This document shows positions 54,343 through 63,025 of a DNA stretch of 64,000 nucleotides, in pieces. The notes beneath the pieces were generated by a model. It had not been told where the DNA came from, did not search any database, and saw only the letters and a list, made by a program, of their open reading frames with translations. The translations under genes were made by a program, and so were the position numbers. The stretch lies in contig NZ_FXZD01000004.1 of assembly GCF_900169145.1 (NCBI RefSeq), forward strand, positions 62,001-126,000, read 5' to 3'. Numbering within the stretch: the stretch's first letter is position 1; the number at the start of each line of letters is the position of its first letter. Source of the DNA: Brevibacterium antiquum CNRZ 918. Its GTDB lineage: Bacteria > Actinomycetota > Actinomycetes > Actinomycetales > Brevibacteriaceae.

Positions 54343-55325
54343 GGTTGTCCTCCTGTGCTCACGGGTTCGATCGGTGCCGCACTCTCGCTGCGCGCCTCAG
54401 CTGGGTCGAGCGCATCACGGAGACCATCACCGAACATGTTGAAGCCCAACGTCACGAGGAACAGCGCCATGCCGGGGAAGATCAGGTACATGGGATCGAC
54501 CTGGACCCAGGAGATCGCGTCGGAGATCGAGCGACCCCACGACGGAGTGGGCGGATTGACGCCGACCCCGAGGAAGGACAACGCCGCCTCGGCACCGATC
54601 TTGCCCGGGATCGACACGGTCGTGAAGACAATGATCGTGGCCAGAATGTTCGGGAAGATCTCACGGATGATGATGCGGGCGCTTCCGGTTCCCTGGGCAG
54701 CTGCGGCACGGACGAACCCGCGCTCCTTGAGCGAGAGAGTCTCGCTGCGCACGACGCGGGCGATCGAGGGCCACCCGAAGAAGCCGATGACGAGGATGAG
54801 GAGCAGGGTGCGGGGGACACTCGCGGGGACGGTCGCGGACAGCGCGATTGCGAAGATGAGGAAGGGGAAGCCGAAGATCACGTCGGTCAGACGCGAGAGC
54901 AGGCGATCGGCGAAGCCGCCATAGAACCCGGCGACGAGGCCGACGATCACCCCGACGACGATCGAGACGAGCGTGGCGGCCAGGCCGATGAGCAGGGATA
55001 CCTGAGCACCATAGGAGACGATCGCGAACAGATCACGACCAGTGCGAGGCTCGACGCCGAACCAGTGCTGGGTGCTGATCCCACCGAATGGCCCTGCCGG
55101 TGCGGTGTCGGGTCCGAGGAGGTCCGAATTGTAGGAGAGCGGGCTGTTGCCGGTCAGCGCTGAGAAGACCGGGGCCAGGAGCGCGAGAAGAATGAAGACG
55201 AGCACCAGGACGAGGCCGGTCACGGATGCGCGCGAACGCAGGAGACGAGCCCAGACGCTGTCTCGGCGAGTGCGCTGCGCTAGAACTCGCTCGGCAGGTC
55301 CTTGTGAGGCTGCTGTCATCGCCAT
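54339..55325 (-). CDS. Peptide ABC transporter permease (DppC-like)
   Basis: 328 residues. Cytoplasmic N-terminus, helix at about 34-55, the QHWFGVEPRTGRDLFA segment of this family and an EAA loop (RGFVRAAAAQGTGSARIIIRE). First gene of the second importer operon. A second ATG two codons in (55319) could be the start. Confidence 0.94.
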   Translation of the reverse strand: MAMTAASQGPAERVLAQRTRRDSVWARLLRSRASVTGLVLVLVFILLALLAPVFSALTGNSPLSYNSDLLGPDTAPAGPFGGISTQHWFGVEPRTGRDLFAIVSYGAQVSLLIGLAATLVSIVVGVIVGLVAGFYGGFADRLLSRLTDVIFGFPFLIFAIALSATVPASVPRTLLLILVIGFFGWPSIARVVRSETLSLKERGFVRAAAAQGTGSARIIIREIFPNILATIIVFTTVSIPGKIGAEAALSFLGVGVNPPTPSWGRSISDAISWVQVDPMYLIFPGMALFLVTLGFNMFGDGLRDALDPAEARSESAAPIEPVSTGGQP

Positions 55326-55740
55326 CCTTCGATTCTGTTCGGGTCATCCGGCGGAGAGTGGTCGCAGCCAGGGTCGCTGAACTGCTCAACAATTATTACT
55401 CCTGAACTCGTCCTGAGCAAAGTCACCAAAGTCATTGGACGTAATTTCGAGCCTCAGTAGCGTAGTGTCCTGCGCAGATACAGCGATTCGGGTGCACAGG
55501 TAAGAGCAGGATCACAGGCTCGAGATTGTGAATCTGCTCAACGATGAAGGTTTTAGCAGTTTATCTGCGTCGGGGAACGCGGCGTCGGAGGCTGACTCGG
55601 TGCTCGGGCCAATGACTCAGTGCTCGGGCCAATGACTCACTGTTGGGCACAGTGGCCGTTCGTCTCCGCGGCTCGGTTCAATACGACGATTCGGCCTTTT
55701 CCTGCGTCGGCAGGGTGCATGAGGCGTGAGGTGAATTACT
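55326..55740. other. Gene-free stretch between dpp operon 2 and the Eis-like gene
   Basis: Divergent promoter region of 415 bases. It holds the tandem pair at 55600-55639 and an adjoining inverted repeat CACTGT-N5-ACAGTG (55638-55654). I see no protein-like frame and no RNA gene. Confidence 0.6.
55600..55639 (+). repeat. Two perfect tandem 20-mers
   Basis: GTGCTCGGGCCAATGACTCA occurs at 55600-55619 and again at 55620-55639, directly before the inverted repeat CACTGT-TGGGC-ACAGTG (55638-55654). About 100 bases before the Eis-like gene. Confidence 0.95.
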
Positions 55741-57042
55741 GTGGAGAACGTGACGAACTACAGATTCGAAAACTTCAAGCCCGCCTTCGACGAATCCACC
55801 GGTGCCCCTGATGAGCGCACCCAGGGGTACTTCGCGTCGACGAGCGTGGGATTCCACGATGCCCGCTCGACAGACGATGCCCTGAAGAATCGCGTGGGGC
55901 GGGCCATCGCCGACGGCCGGAATCTCACCGCCGTCTATGCGAAGCAGGAATACGAGCACGCCCTCGACGCGGGAATTCCTGTGGCGACCTTTGCGTGGTT
56001 CGAGAAGCTGGTCAACGTGGGTGGTGGGCGTCTGGTGCCCGGACGCCTGATCACCTGGGTGACGGTGCGGCCGACGCATCGCCGGCGTGGACTGCTGCGG
56101 TCGCTGATGACGACCGACCTCGCCGAGGCGAAGGCCGACGGATACCCGTTCGCCGCTCTGACTGCGACCGAGGGTGGGATCTACTCCCGCTTCGGCTTCG
56201 GTGTCGCCACCTGGGCGCATTCCATCGAGGTCGACACCTCACCCGGATTCAAGATGGTCCACGAACCCGACCGTCGGGTCGAGATGTGTCTGCCCAGTGA
56301 GCTGCGTGAACTGGCTCCGAAGATCTACGGGGAGTTCATGCGCACCTCGCCGGGTGCGATGGAACGCCAGCAGACCTACGTTGAGCGTGCCACCGGAGCG
56401 TTGAACACCGACACGGGTGAAGCCGACCGTGGCGTGCGTGCTGCCCTGCACTTCAATGAGCAGGGCGAGGCCGACGGCTACGTGTCCTATAAATTCGCCG
56501 GTTGGTCGAAGAATCCGCCGACGATCGAACTCATCGACTTCGTCGCAGTCACCGACGCCGCCTATGCCTCACTGTGGTCATTCCTGGCCGCCATCGACCT
56601 GTCGACGAGAGTGACATTCGGGGAATCGGCCGAGGATTCGCCGCTGCCCTGGCTGCTCACCGATTCCCGCCGGGTCAGGACCGTGTCCACGGAGGACAAC
56701 ATCTGGATCCGGATCCTTGATGTCAAGGCAGCACTCGAAGCCAGGCCCTGGTACGTGCCTGGCACATTGGTGCTCGAGATCGATGATTCGCTGGACTTGG
56801 CCGGTGGTCGTTTCACGATCACCTCCGACGGTGAGAACGCCGTCGTCGAAACCGCCTCCGATTCGACTCCTGCCGATTTGAGCCTGGGTATCGCGGAGCT
56901 TGGTTCCCTCTACTTCGGCGGTGCCGACCCGGTGATCCTGGCGAGGGCGGGACGAATCGACGAGAACGTGCCCGGAGCAGCGGTGCGCGCCAGTGCGATG
57001 TTCAGCCTGGGACGGATGCCCTACTCGCCCAACGGTTTCTGA
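55741..57042 (+). CDS. Eis-like GNAT N-acetyltransferase
   Basis: 433 residues from GTG 55741. Layout of the Eis family: N-terminal GNAT domain with the acetyl-CoA motif VRPTHRRRGLLRSLM, a second GNAT-like domain and a C-terminal SCP2-like domain (about 320-433) ending in F, whose terminal carboxylate is the base in Eis enzymes. The family acetylates amines at several positions, including aminoglycosides in mycobacteria; the natural substrate here is unknown. Alone between dpp operon 2 and serA. Confidence 0.9.
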   Translation: MENVTNYRFENFKPAFDESTGAPDERTQGYFASTSVGFHDARSTDDALKNRVGRAIADGRNLTAVYAKQEYEHALDAGIPVATFAWFEKLVNVGGGRLVPGRLITWVTVRPTHRRRGLLRSLMTTDLAEAKADGYPFAALTATEGGIYSRFGFGVATWAHSIEVDTSPGFKMVHEPDRRVEMCLPSELRELAPKIYGEFMRTSPGAMERQQTYVERATGALNTDTGEADRGVRAALHFNEQGEADGYVSYKFAGWSKNPPTIELIDFVAVTDAAYASLWSFLAAIDLSTRVTFGESAEDSPLPWLLTDSRRVRTVSTEDNIWIRILDVKAALEARPWYVPGTLVLEIDDSLDLAGGRFTITSDGENAVVETASDSTPADLSLGIAELGSLYFGGADPVILARAGRIDENVPGAAVRASAMFSLGRMPYSPNGF

Positions 57043-57084
57043 GACCTGCACCTGAGCTGAGTCGGGACTCACTTCCCAGAATTT

Positions 57085-57114
57085 GAGACCTTGTGAAGGC
57101 ATTCACAAAGTCTC
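57085..57114 (+). promoter_or_regulatory. Long interrupted palindrome in the serA promoter
   Basis: GAGAC-C-TTGTGAA, then GGCA, then TTCACAA-A-GTCTC: 12 paired bases per arm with one mismatch position, 40 bases before serA. TAAGAT just after it (57116-57121) may be the -10 box. An operator is likely. Confidence 0.6.
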
Positions 57115-57153
57115 ATAAGATGGACGCGTCCCACACGCTTCAGGAGGAACTCA

Positions 57154-58746
57154 GTGCCCAAGCCCATCGTGCTCATCGCCGAAAAACTGTCACCGGCCAC
57201 CATCGATGCCCTTGGCGGGGACTTCGAGATCCGTCAGACCGAAGGTGCTGACCGTTCTCAGCTCCTCAACGACATCGTCGATGTCGACGCGATTCTCGTC
57301 CGCTCCGCCACTCAGGTCGATGCTGAGGCGATCAGTGCTGCGAAGAAACTCCAGGTCATCGCCCGGGCCGGCGTCGGACTCGACAATGTCGACGTCCCAG
57401 CCGCCACCTCGGCGGGTGTCATGGTCGTCAACGCTCCGACCTCGAACATCATCTCCGCGGCCGAGCTCACCATGGCCCACATCCTCGGGTCGGCACGTTA
57501 CTTCGGCGCCGGCAACACCTCGCTCAAGGCGGGGGAGTGGAAGCGTTCGAAGTACACGGGAGTGGAGCTCTACGAAAAGACTCTCGGCATCGTCGGACTC
57601 GGCCGCATCGGCGGACTTGTGGCTGAGCGTGCGAAGGCATTCGGCATGCGTCTGGTCGGCTACGACCCCTACATCACGCAGGCGCGGGCCGCGCAGATGG
57701 GCGTCGAGGTCGTCGACCTGCCCGGGCTGTTGGCCGTCAGTGACTTCGTCACCGTCCACATGCCCAAGACCCCCGAGACCATCGGCATGATCAGCACAGA
57801 GGAATTCAAGTCGGCGAAGCCGGGCGCACGATTCATCAACGTGGCCCGCGGCGGCATCATCGACGAGGAGGCGCTGGCCGAGGCGGTCGCAGCAGGTGAA
57901 GTCGGCGGTGCCGGCATCGACGTGTGGAACACCGAACCTCCTGAGCACTCGGCGCTGATGGAACTCGACGCCGTCAACGTCACGCCCCACCTCGGCGCTT
58001 CGACTGCCGAGGCACAGGAGAAGGCCGGCGTTGCCGTGGCCAAGTCCGTACGTAAGGCCCTGGCCGGGGAACTCGTTCCGGATGCGGTCAACGTTGCCGG
58101 CGGGGCCATCCACGAGGACGTGCGCCCGGGCATTCCCCTGGCAGAACGACTGGGCCGAGTCGTCAACTCACTGGCGAACTCCTCGGTCACACATTTCAAG
58201 GTCGAGGTCAACGGCGAGATCGCGGACAAGGACGTGTCTGTCCTCAAGCTCTCCGCGCTCAAGGGCCTGTTCAAGGACGTCGTGTCCGATCAGGTTTCCT
58301 ACGTCAACGCCCCGCTGTTGGCCGAGGAGCGCGGAATCGGCGTCGAACTCGTCACCGATCCGTACTGCGAATCATTCCGCAACATCACGCGGCTGACCGC
58401 GACGACGAGCGAAGGCCAGCGGATCTCGGTCTCGGGTACGGTGACCGGACCGAAGCTCGTGCAGAAGCTCACCGAGGTCAACGGTTTCGAGCTGGAGATC
58501 GAGCTCACCGACAACCTGCTCATCTTCCGCTATGAGGACCGTCCGGGCATCATCGGTCAGCTGGGCCAGGCCCTCGGCGCCAATGACATCAACATCGCGG
58601 GCATGCAGGTCTCACCCTCGGCGACCGACAATGATGCACTGTCTGTGCTGGCTGTCGACTCGGCGGTGTCCGAAGCCGTCGTCAAGGCCGTGGCGGGAGC
58701 CGTCAACGCCTCTGCATTCAGTGGAGTCTCATTGAGCGAGGACTGA
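57154..58746 (+). CDS. serA: D-3-phosphoglycerate dehydrogenase
   Basis: First step of serine synthesis from glycolysis. 530 residues, the long type with three parts: catalytic and NAD domains (GIVGLGRIGGLVAERAKAFG; FINVARGGIIDEEAL; His in VTPHLGASTAEAQ), the ASB intervening domain (about 325-450) and a C-terminal ACT domain (RYEDRPGIIGQLGQALGAND) that can bind serine. GTG start after CAGGAGG. Serine made here feeds cysE and cysK. Confidence 0.97.
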   Translation: MPKPIVLIAEKLSPATIDALGGDFEIRQTEGADRSQLLNDIVDVDAILVRSATQVDAEAISAAKKLQVIARAGVGLDNVDVPAATSAGVMVVNAPTSNIISAAELTMAHILGSARYFGAGNTSLKAGEWKRSKYTGVELYEKTLGIVGLGRIGGLVAERAKAFGMRLVGYDPYITQARAAQMGVEVVDLPGLLAVSDFVTVHMPKTPETIGMISTEEFKSAKPGARFINVARGGIIDEEALAEAVAAGEVGGAGIDVWNTEPPEHSALMELDAVNVTPHLGASTAEAQEKAGVAVAKSVRKALAGELVPDAVNVAGGAIHEDVRPGIPLAERLGRVVNSLANSSVTHFKVEVNGEIADKDVSVLKLSALKGLFKDVVSDQVSYVNAPLLAEERGIGVELVTDPYCESFRNITRLTATTSEGQRISVSGTVTGPKLVQKLTEVNGFELEIELTDNLLIFRYEDRPGIIGQLGQALGANDINIAGMQVSPSATDNDALSVLAVDSAVSEAVVKAVAGAVNASAFSGVSLSED

Positions 58747-58752
58747 GACAGT

Positions 58753-58801
58753 CTCTGACTAGGAGTCGTTCACCTCTGACTAGGACCCGTTCACCTCTGA
58801 C
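58753..58801. repeat. Tandem 21-bp units covering the PAP2 stop codon
   Basis: CTCTGACTAGGAGTCGTTCAC (58753-58773, shown by its first 20 bases plus C), a copy with two changes at 58774-58794 and the start of a third at 58795. The second copy contains the PAP2 stop (58791-58793, minus strand). Confidence 0.9.
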
Positions 58802-58819
58802 GATGAGGCGAACGGGTCC
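58783..58819 (+). terminator. Terminator of serA, overlapping the PAP2 gene end
   Basis: GGACCCGTTC pairs with GAACGGGTCC over 10 bp, and CCTC with GAGG inside; TTAT follows. It uses the second tandem unit as its left arm; the first unit has lost the match. Confidence 0.65.
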
Positions 58820-59495
58820 TTATCGCCGCCCAGGTCCACAGTTCGTCGGCGAGTACCGCGGCCGAGGCGCCGATGAGGGCTCCGGCGATCGTGTCGGAGA
58901 GCCAGTGCACCTGGAGCGCCGTGCGTGACCACATCATCAGCAGGATCCATGCGAGGGCCAGGACCATCGACCAGTGGAACCGCAGACGCACCGGTTCGAG
59001 CGGGGGCGCGATGTCGGTCGGAACGGCCTTCGCCAGATTGATCATGTGGGCTCGGGAGGCGATGAAGGCGAGTCCCAGGGCCAGTGCGGCCGCGCCCATG
59101 GAATGGCCCGAAGGGTATGAATAGCCCAGGGAGTCATAGAGCTGTTCGCCGGGGCGGACTCGGGTGACCACGGCCTTAAGCAGTTCGGACAGAGCGATCC
59201 CCATGAGCATGGTGGTCACGAGGACACCTGCGGCACGGAATTGTCGCAGGAGGACGAAGATCGCAGCCAGCAGGCCGGTGCAGATCACGGCCCCCGCACC
59301 CCCGCCCACCTCGGCGAGAGTGACCGCCAGCCAGTACCCGGTGGTGCCTGGCTCAAGCCCGACGAGGTTCAGCCAATCCTGATCAACCGCCGTAGGTCCG
59401 GAGACATTGACTCTCAGCCACAGGCCGAATGCGACGACGAGGAGGACCGCTGGCAGGGTCGACCACAGGATCCACGAGGGTTGACGGACCGACAT
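58791..59495 (-). CDS. PAP2-family membrane phosphatase
   Basis: 234 residues from ATG 59495, ten bases after the upstream stop; a longer frame to 59546 would overlap the upstream gene. Membrane enzyme with about five helices. The three phosphatase motifs are present: KAVVTRVRPGE, YPSGHS and SRTALQVHWLSD. Probable substrate is a lipid phosphate such as undecaprenyl or phosphatidate-type phosphates. Second in an operon after the CitE-like gene. Confidence 0.92.
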   Translation of the reverse strand: MSVRQPSWILWSTLPAVLLVVAFGLWLRVNVSGPTAVDQDWLNLVGLEPGTTGYWLAVTLAEVGGGAGAVICTGLLAAIFVLLRQFRAAGVLVTTMLMGIALSELLKAVVTRVRPGEQLYDSLGYSYPSGHSMGAAALALGLAFIASRAHMINLAKAVPTDIAPPLEPVRLRFHWSMVLALAWILLMMWSRTALQVHWLSDTIAGALIGASAAVLADELWTWAAIRTRSPHRQR

Positions 59496-59505
59496 TCCTA
59501 AAGGC

Positions 59506-60360
59506 TCAGGCGTTCCAGAGACCGTAGGTAGAGGCCAGGGATGCAATCTTCTTCGCGCGAGTCAGGCGTGGGAGGTACGAGCCGTCCGTGATCTCGGAAC
59601 CGCCCTCGGCTGCTTCGAGCATCTGACGTGCCCAGTCGCGCTCGTCTTCGCTCGGACTCATCGACTCGTTGAGTGTCACGACCTGATCGACGTTGAGCAC
59701 GAGCTTTCCGGTCATACCCATCATGTGGGTCACCTCGGCGTCCTTGCGGACCTGCTCATCGCTGGCGGCGGCTGCTGAGGGGCCGTCGATCGCTCCGGGC
59801 AGTCCACCCATGCGTGAGGCGATGGTCAGGCGTGAGCGGGCGTAGGCCAGCGCCATCGGATCGCCGGAGAAACCGGTGTCCTTGCGGAAGTCGTTCGTTC
59901 CGAATGCAAGACGGAAGGTGCCGGGCGCCTCGGCGATCTTGGTCGCGTTCTCCACGCCCATCGCAGATTCGAGGAGCGCGATGACCGGCAGTCCTGCCTT
60001 CGCCCGCATTGCCGTGTAGGAGACCTGCTCGGGCCGTTCGGTCTCCGGCAGCATCACGCCGCGCAGTCCGGGAAGCATGGCAACGGAGGCCAGATCGTCG
60101 TCCCAGAATTCGGAGTCCATCTTGTTGATCCGGACCCACGCGGACATGCCGCCCTCAAGAGCGCGCACGACATTGTCACGAGCCTCGAGCTTCTTGTCGT
60201 CGGAGACCGATGCTTCGAGGTCGAAGATGACGGAATCCGACTCGGAGATCTGCGCCGCAGAGAAGATCTCCTCCTTAGCCGCATTGACCAGCAGCCAAGA
60301 GCGGGAGAGCTTGGCGGGAAGGGCGGCGGCTCGGCGGTTGCGGATGATCCTATCTGTCAA
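59506..60360 (-). CDS. CitE-like CoA-ester lyase (HpcH/HpaI aldolase family)
   Basis: 284 residues, TIM barrel of the citrate lyase beta/CoA-ester lyase type. Metal-binding Glu is in IALLESAMGV and the Asp in LAFGTNDF. The N-terminal motif reads FDLEAS where relatives usually have DLEDA, so one acidic residue is lost. No other citrate lyase genes are near, so a role as free-standing malyl- or citramalyl-CoA lyase-type enzyme is more likely. Divergent from leuB. Confidence 0.88.
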   Translation of the reverse strand: MTDRIIRNRRAAALPAKLSRSWLLVNAAKEEIFSAAQISESDSVIFDLEASVSDDKKLEARDNVVRALEGGMSAWVRINKMDSEFWDDDLASVAMLPGLRGVMLPETERPEQVSYTAMRAKAGLPVIALLESAMGVENATKIAEAPGTFRLAFGTNDFRKDTGFSGDPMALAYARSRLTIASRMGGLPGAIDGPSAAAASDEQVRKDAEVTHMMGMTGKLVLNVDQVVTLNESMSPSEDERDWARQMLEAAEGGSEITDGSYLPRLTRAKKIASLASTYGLWNA

Positions 60361-60549
60361 TGATCGACTTTCTCTGGGGTTTTGAGGTGTTCCTCCTATC
60401 TTCGACCTTCGGAGCGGGAAATTGTAGTCAGGAACGAAGTTTGAGACATGAAATTGTCGATGACGGGATCCGGTGCAGTTGACGACACATCAGTGTCCGG
60501 ATGGCAGGACGGCCTAGTTGTATAGTGAGATGGGTTCTAATCTGTACCT

Positions 60550-61587
60550 ATGAAGTTTTCAATTGCAGTCATGCCCGGTGATGGAATCGGCAATGAGGTC
60601 GTCCCTGAAGGTCTGAAGGTTCTCAAGCGCGCCATCGAGGTCTCCGGAGAACCCGTGGAGCTTGAGCTCAAGAACTACGATGTCGGCGCCAGCCGCTGGC
60701 ACGAGACCGGCGAGACGATGACAGACGAAGAGCTGGAATCGCTGCGTGGCCATGACGCGATCTTCTTCGGTGCATGCGGCGACCCGAGTGTGCCATCGGG
60801 TGTGCTGGAACGTGGTGTGATCCTCAAGATGCGCTTCGGGCTGAGCCACGCAGTGAACCTGAGGCCGTCGAAGCTCTTCTCTGGAGTCACCAGTCCGCTG
60901 GCGAATCCGGGAGAGATCGACTTCGTGGTCGTCCGTGAAGGCACCGAAGGTTCGTACACCGGGATGGGTGGCTCTGTCCGCACCGATACGCCCCACGAGG
61001 TCGCGACCGAGGTCTCGATCAACACCTGGTACGGCGTCGAACGCGCTGTTCGTGACGCATTCGAGCGCGCACAGGCGAGGAACAAGAAACTCACCTACGT
61101 CCACAAGCACAACGTCATGGTCCATGCGGGCCACCTGTGGCGTCGGGTCGTCGAGAAGGTCGGCGCCGAGTACCCCGAAGTCACATTCAACTACGAGCAC
61201 ACCGACGCGTGCACGATCTACATGGTCACCGACCCCTCACGCTATGACGTGATCGTCACCGACAACCTCTTCGGTGACATCCTCACCGACCTCGCGGCGG
61301 CCGTGACCGGCGGCATCGGACTGGCCGCCTCGGGCAATCTGAATGTCGAAGGTACGGCGCCGAGCCTATTCGAGCCCATCCACGGATCGGCCCCAGACAT
61401 CGCCGGACAGCAGATCGCCGATCCGACCGCCTCGATCCTTTCCGGTGCACTGATGGCCTCGCACCTGGGGCTCGACGTCGTGGCTAAGTCGATCGAGACC
61501 GCTGTTGAAGCCGATTTGGCCGATCGCGACGGAACCAAGCGATCCACCGCCGAGGTGGGCGACGCGATTGCGGCTCGACTGGGCTGA
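60550..61587 (+). CDS. leuB: 3-isopropylmalate dehydrogenase
   Basis: Third step of leucine synthesis, NAD- and Mg-dependent. 345 residues. Motifs: [12 protein letters not shown], the substrate Arg residues in [26 protein letters not shown], and the metal Asp residues in [19 protein letters not shown] at 60539-60544 just before the ATG suggests a leaderless or nearly leaderless mRNA. Followed by ilvE 160 bases on. Confidence 0.97.
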   Translation: MKFSIAVMPGDGIGNEVVPEGLKVLKRAIEVSGEPVELELKNYDVGASRWHETGETMTDEELESLRGHDAIFFGACGDPSVPSGVLERGVILKMRFGLSHAVNLRPSKLFSGVTSPLANPGEIDFVVVREGTEGSYTGMGGSVRTDTPHEVATEVSINTWYGVERAVRDAFERAQARNKKLTYVHKHNVMVHAGHLWRRVVEKVGAEYPEVTFNYEHTDACTIYMVTDPSRYDVIVTDNLFGDILTDLAAAVTGGIGLAASGNLNVEGTAPSLFEPIHGSAPDIAGQQIADPTASILSGALMASHLGLDVVAKSIETAVEADLADRDGTKRSTAEVGDAIAARLG

Positions 61588-61668
61588 GGCGGCACGACCG
61601 CCTCGGCGGTGTCAGGGATTCGCCCGTTCGGCAGGGCAGGGACTCAACCCTGTTCGAGGGGACAGGGG

Positions 61669-61701
61669 CATCACCCCGGTGCGACGCGCACCGGGGTGAT
61701 G
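61669..61701 (+). terminator. 14-bp hairpin between leuB and ilvE
   Basis: CATCACCCCGGTGC pairs with GCACCGGGGTGATG across GACGC. No clear T-run. It ends 46 bases before ilvE, so it ends leuB transcripts or shapes the ilvE leader. Confidence 0.6.
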
Positions 61702-61747
61702 GACTACCCTGTCAGTGTCACTCATCACAAATGAGAAAAGAGTTCTT

Positions 61748-62839
61748 ATGACTAAGTTTGCCGTTCTCAAGAATGTCCAGCCGCAACCCGAGCTGGTGCG
61801 AGAGAACATCAAGAAGGACCCCGGATTCGGGCTCTACTTCACCGACCACATGGCCCACGTCAGGTACACCCTTGACGATGGTTGGCACGCTCACGAGGTG
61901 AAGCCCTACGGTCCGCTGGTGCTCGATCCTGCTGCTGCAGTGTTCCACTACGCGCAGGAGATCTTCGAAGGGATGAAGGTCTACCGCCACGCAGACGGCT
62001 CCGTCTGGACCTTCCGTCCCGAGCGCAACGCTGCGCGCATCAACAAATCCGCCGAGCGTCTTGCGCTGCCGCAGATCTCGGAAGAGGATTTCATCGAATC
62101 GATCAAGGCGCTGGTCGCACTCGATCAGCAATGGGTTCCCACCCCAGAATCCGAGACCGACGAGTCGAGCATGTACCTGCGGCCATTCATGATCGCCACC
62201 GAGCGATTCCTGGGTGTGCGGTCCAGCCATGAGGTCGACTACTACGTCATCGCCAGCCCCGCCGGTCCGTACTTCTCCGGCGGCATCAAGCCCGTCTCGA
62301 TCTGGCTGTCGCAGAACTTCAACCGCGCCGGCTCCGGCGGCACCGGATTCGCCAAATGCGGTGGCAACTACGCGGGCTCGCTGGCAGCGCAGAACGAAGC
62401 CGCAGCCCAGGGGTGCCAGCAGGTGCTGTTCACCGACGCCGCAGAGAACAAATACATCGACGAGCTCGGCGGTATGAACCTCATGCTCGTGACCAAGGAT
62501 GGCCGCCTGCTGACTCCAGAGCTCGGTGATTCCATCCTCGATGGTGTCACTCGCCGGTCTCTGCTCGACCTCGCCCCGCAGTTGGGTCTCGAGCCGGAAG
62601 AGCGCAAGGTTACGGTCGACGAATGGCGTGAGGGTGCTGCCAATGGCGACATCGTCGAGGCCTTCGCCTGTGGCACCGCCGCTGTCGTGACTCCGATCGG
62701 CCGTGTCGTCGGCAGCGATTTCACGATCGATCACGGTGATGAGCCCGGTGAGAAGACCATGGAGTTCCGCAAGACTCTGCTCGACATCCAGTACGGTCGT
62801 GCCGAGGATACGAACAACTGGATGGTTCGCCTGGCCTAA
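61748..62839 (+). CDS. ilvE: Branched-chain amino acid aminotransferase
   Basis: Last step for Leu, Ile and Val; fold type IV PLP enzyme. 363 residues from ATG 61748 (MTKFAVLKNVQPQP); a frame 11 codons longer lacks a ribosome site. The PLP lysine is in GFAKCGGNYAGSL; substrate motif FHYAQEIFEGMKVYRH; phosphate site near ACGTAAVVTPIGRV. Follows leuB. Confidence 0.97.
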   Translation: MTKFAVLKNVQPQPELVRENIKKDPGFGLYFTDHMAHVRYTLDDGWHAHEVKPYGPLVLDPAAAVFHYAQEIFEGMKVYRHADGSVWTFRPERNAARINKSAERLALPQISEEDFIESIKALVALDQQWVPTPESETDESSMYLRPFMIATERFLGVRSSHEVDYYVIASPAGPYFSGGIKPVSIWLSQNFNRAGSGGTGFAKCGGNYAGSLAAQNEAAAQGCQQVLFTDAAENKYIDELGGMNLMLVTKDGRLLTPELGDSILDGVTRRSLLDLAPQLGLEPEERKVTVDEWREGAANGDIVEAFACGTAAVVTPIGRVVGSDFTIDHGDEPGEKTMEFRKTLLDIQYGRAEDTNNWMVRLA

Positions 62840-62908
62840 GGTCTGCGCACCGAGGGGCTGGGGCCTGTGAGCCCAGTGGCTGCGGAGGTGCGTCGGCTCA
62901 ACTCGCCT

Positions 62909-62966
62909 CACATTGAGAGGGTCGGGTGCCGCGATTTCGATCGCGGCACCCGACCCTCTCAATGTG
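62909..62966. terminator. 27-bp perfect hairpin with TTCG loop after ilvE
   Basis: A stem of 27 uninterrupted base pairs (62909-62935 with 62940-62966) and the loop TTCG. The left arm begins CACATTGAGAGGGTCGGGTG. It is followed by no T-run. Sits 69 bases after the ilvE stop and 60 before the next gene. Terminator-like, but exceptionally long. Confidence 0.75.
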
Positions 62967-63025
62967 CGATGCGAATCTCAGAGGGTAATTTACTCATAAG
63001 TGCGTTAAAGGGGTACTGTGGGCCC

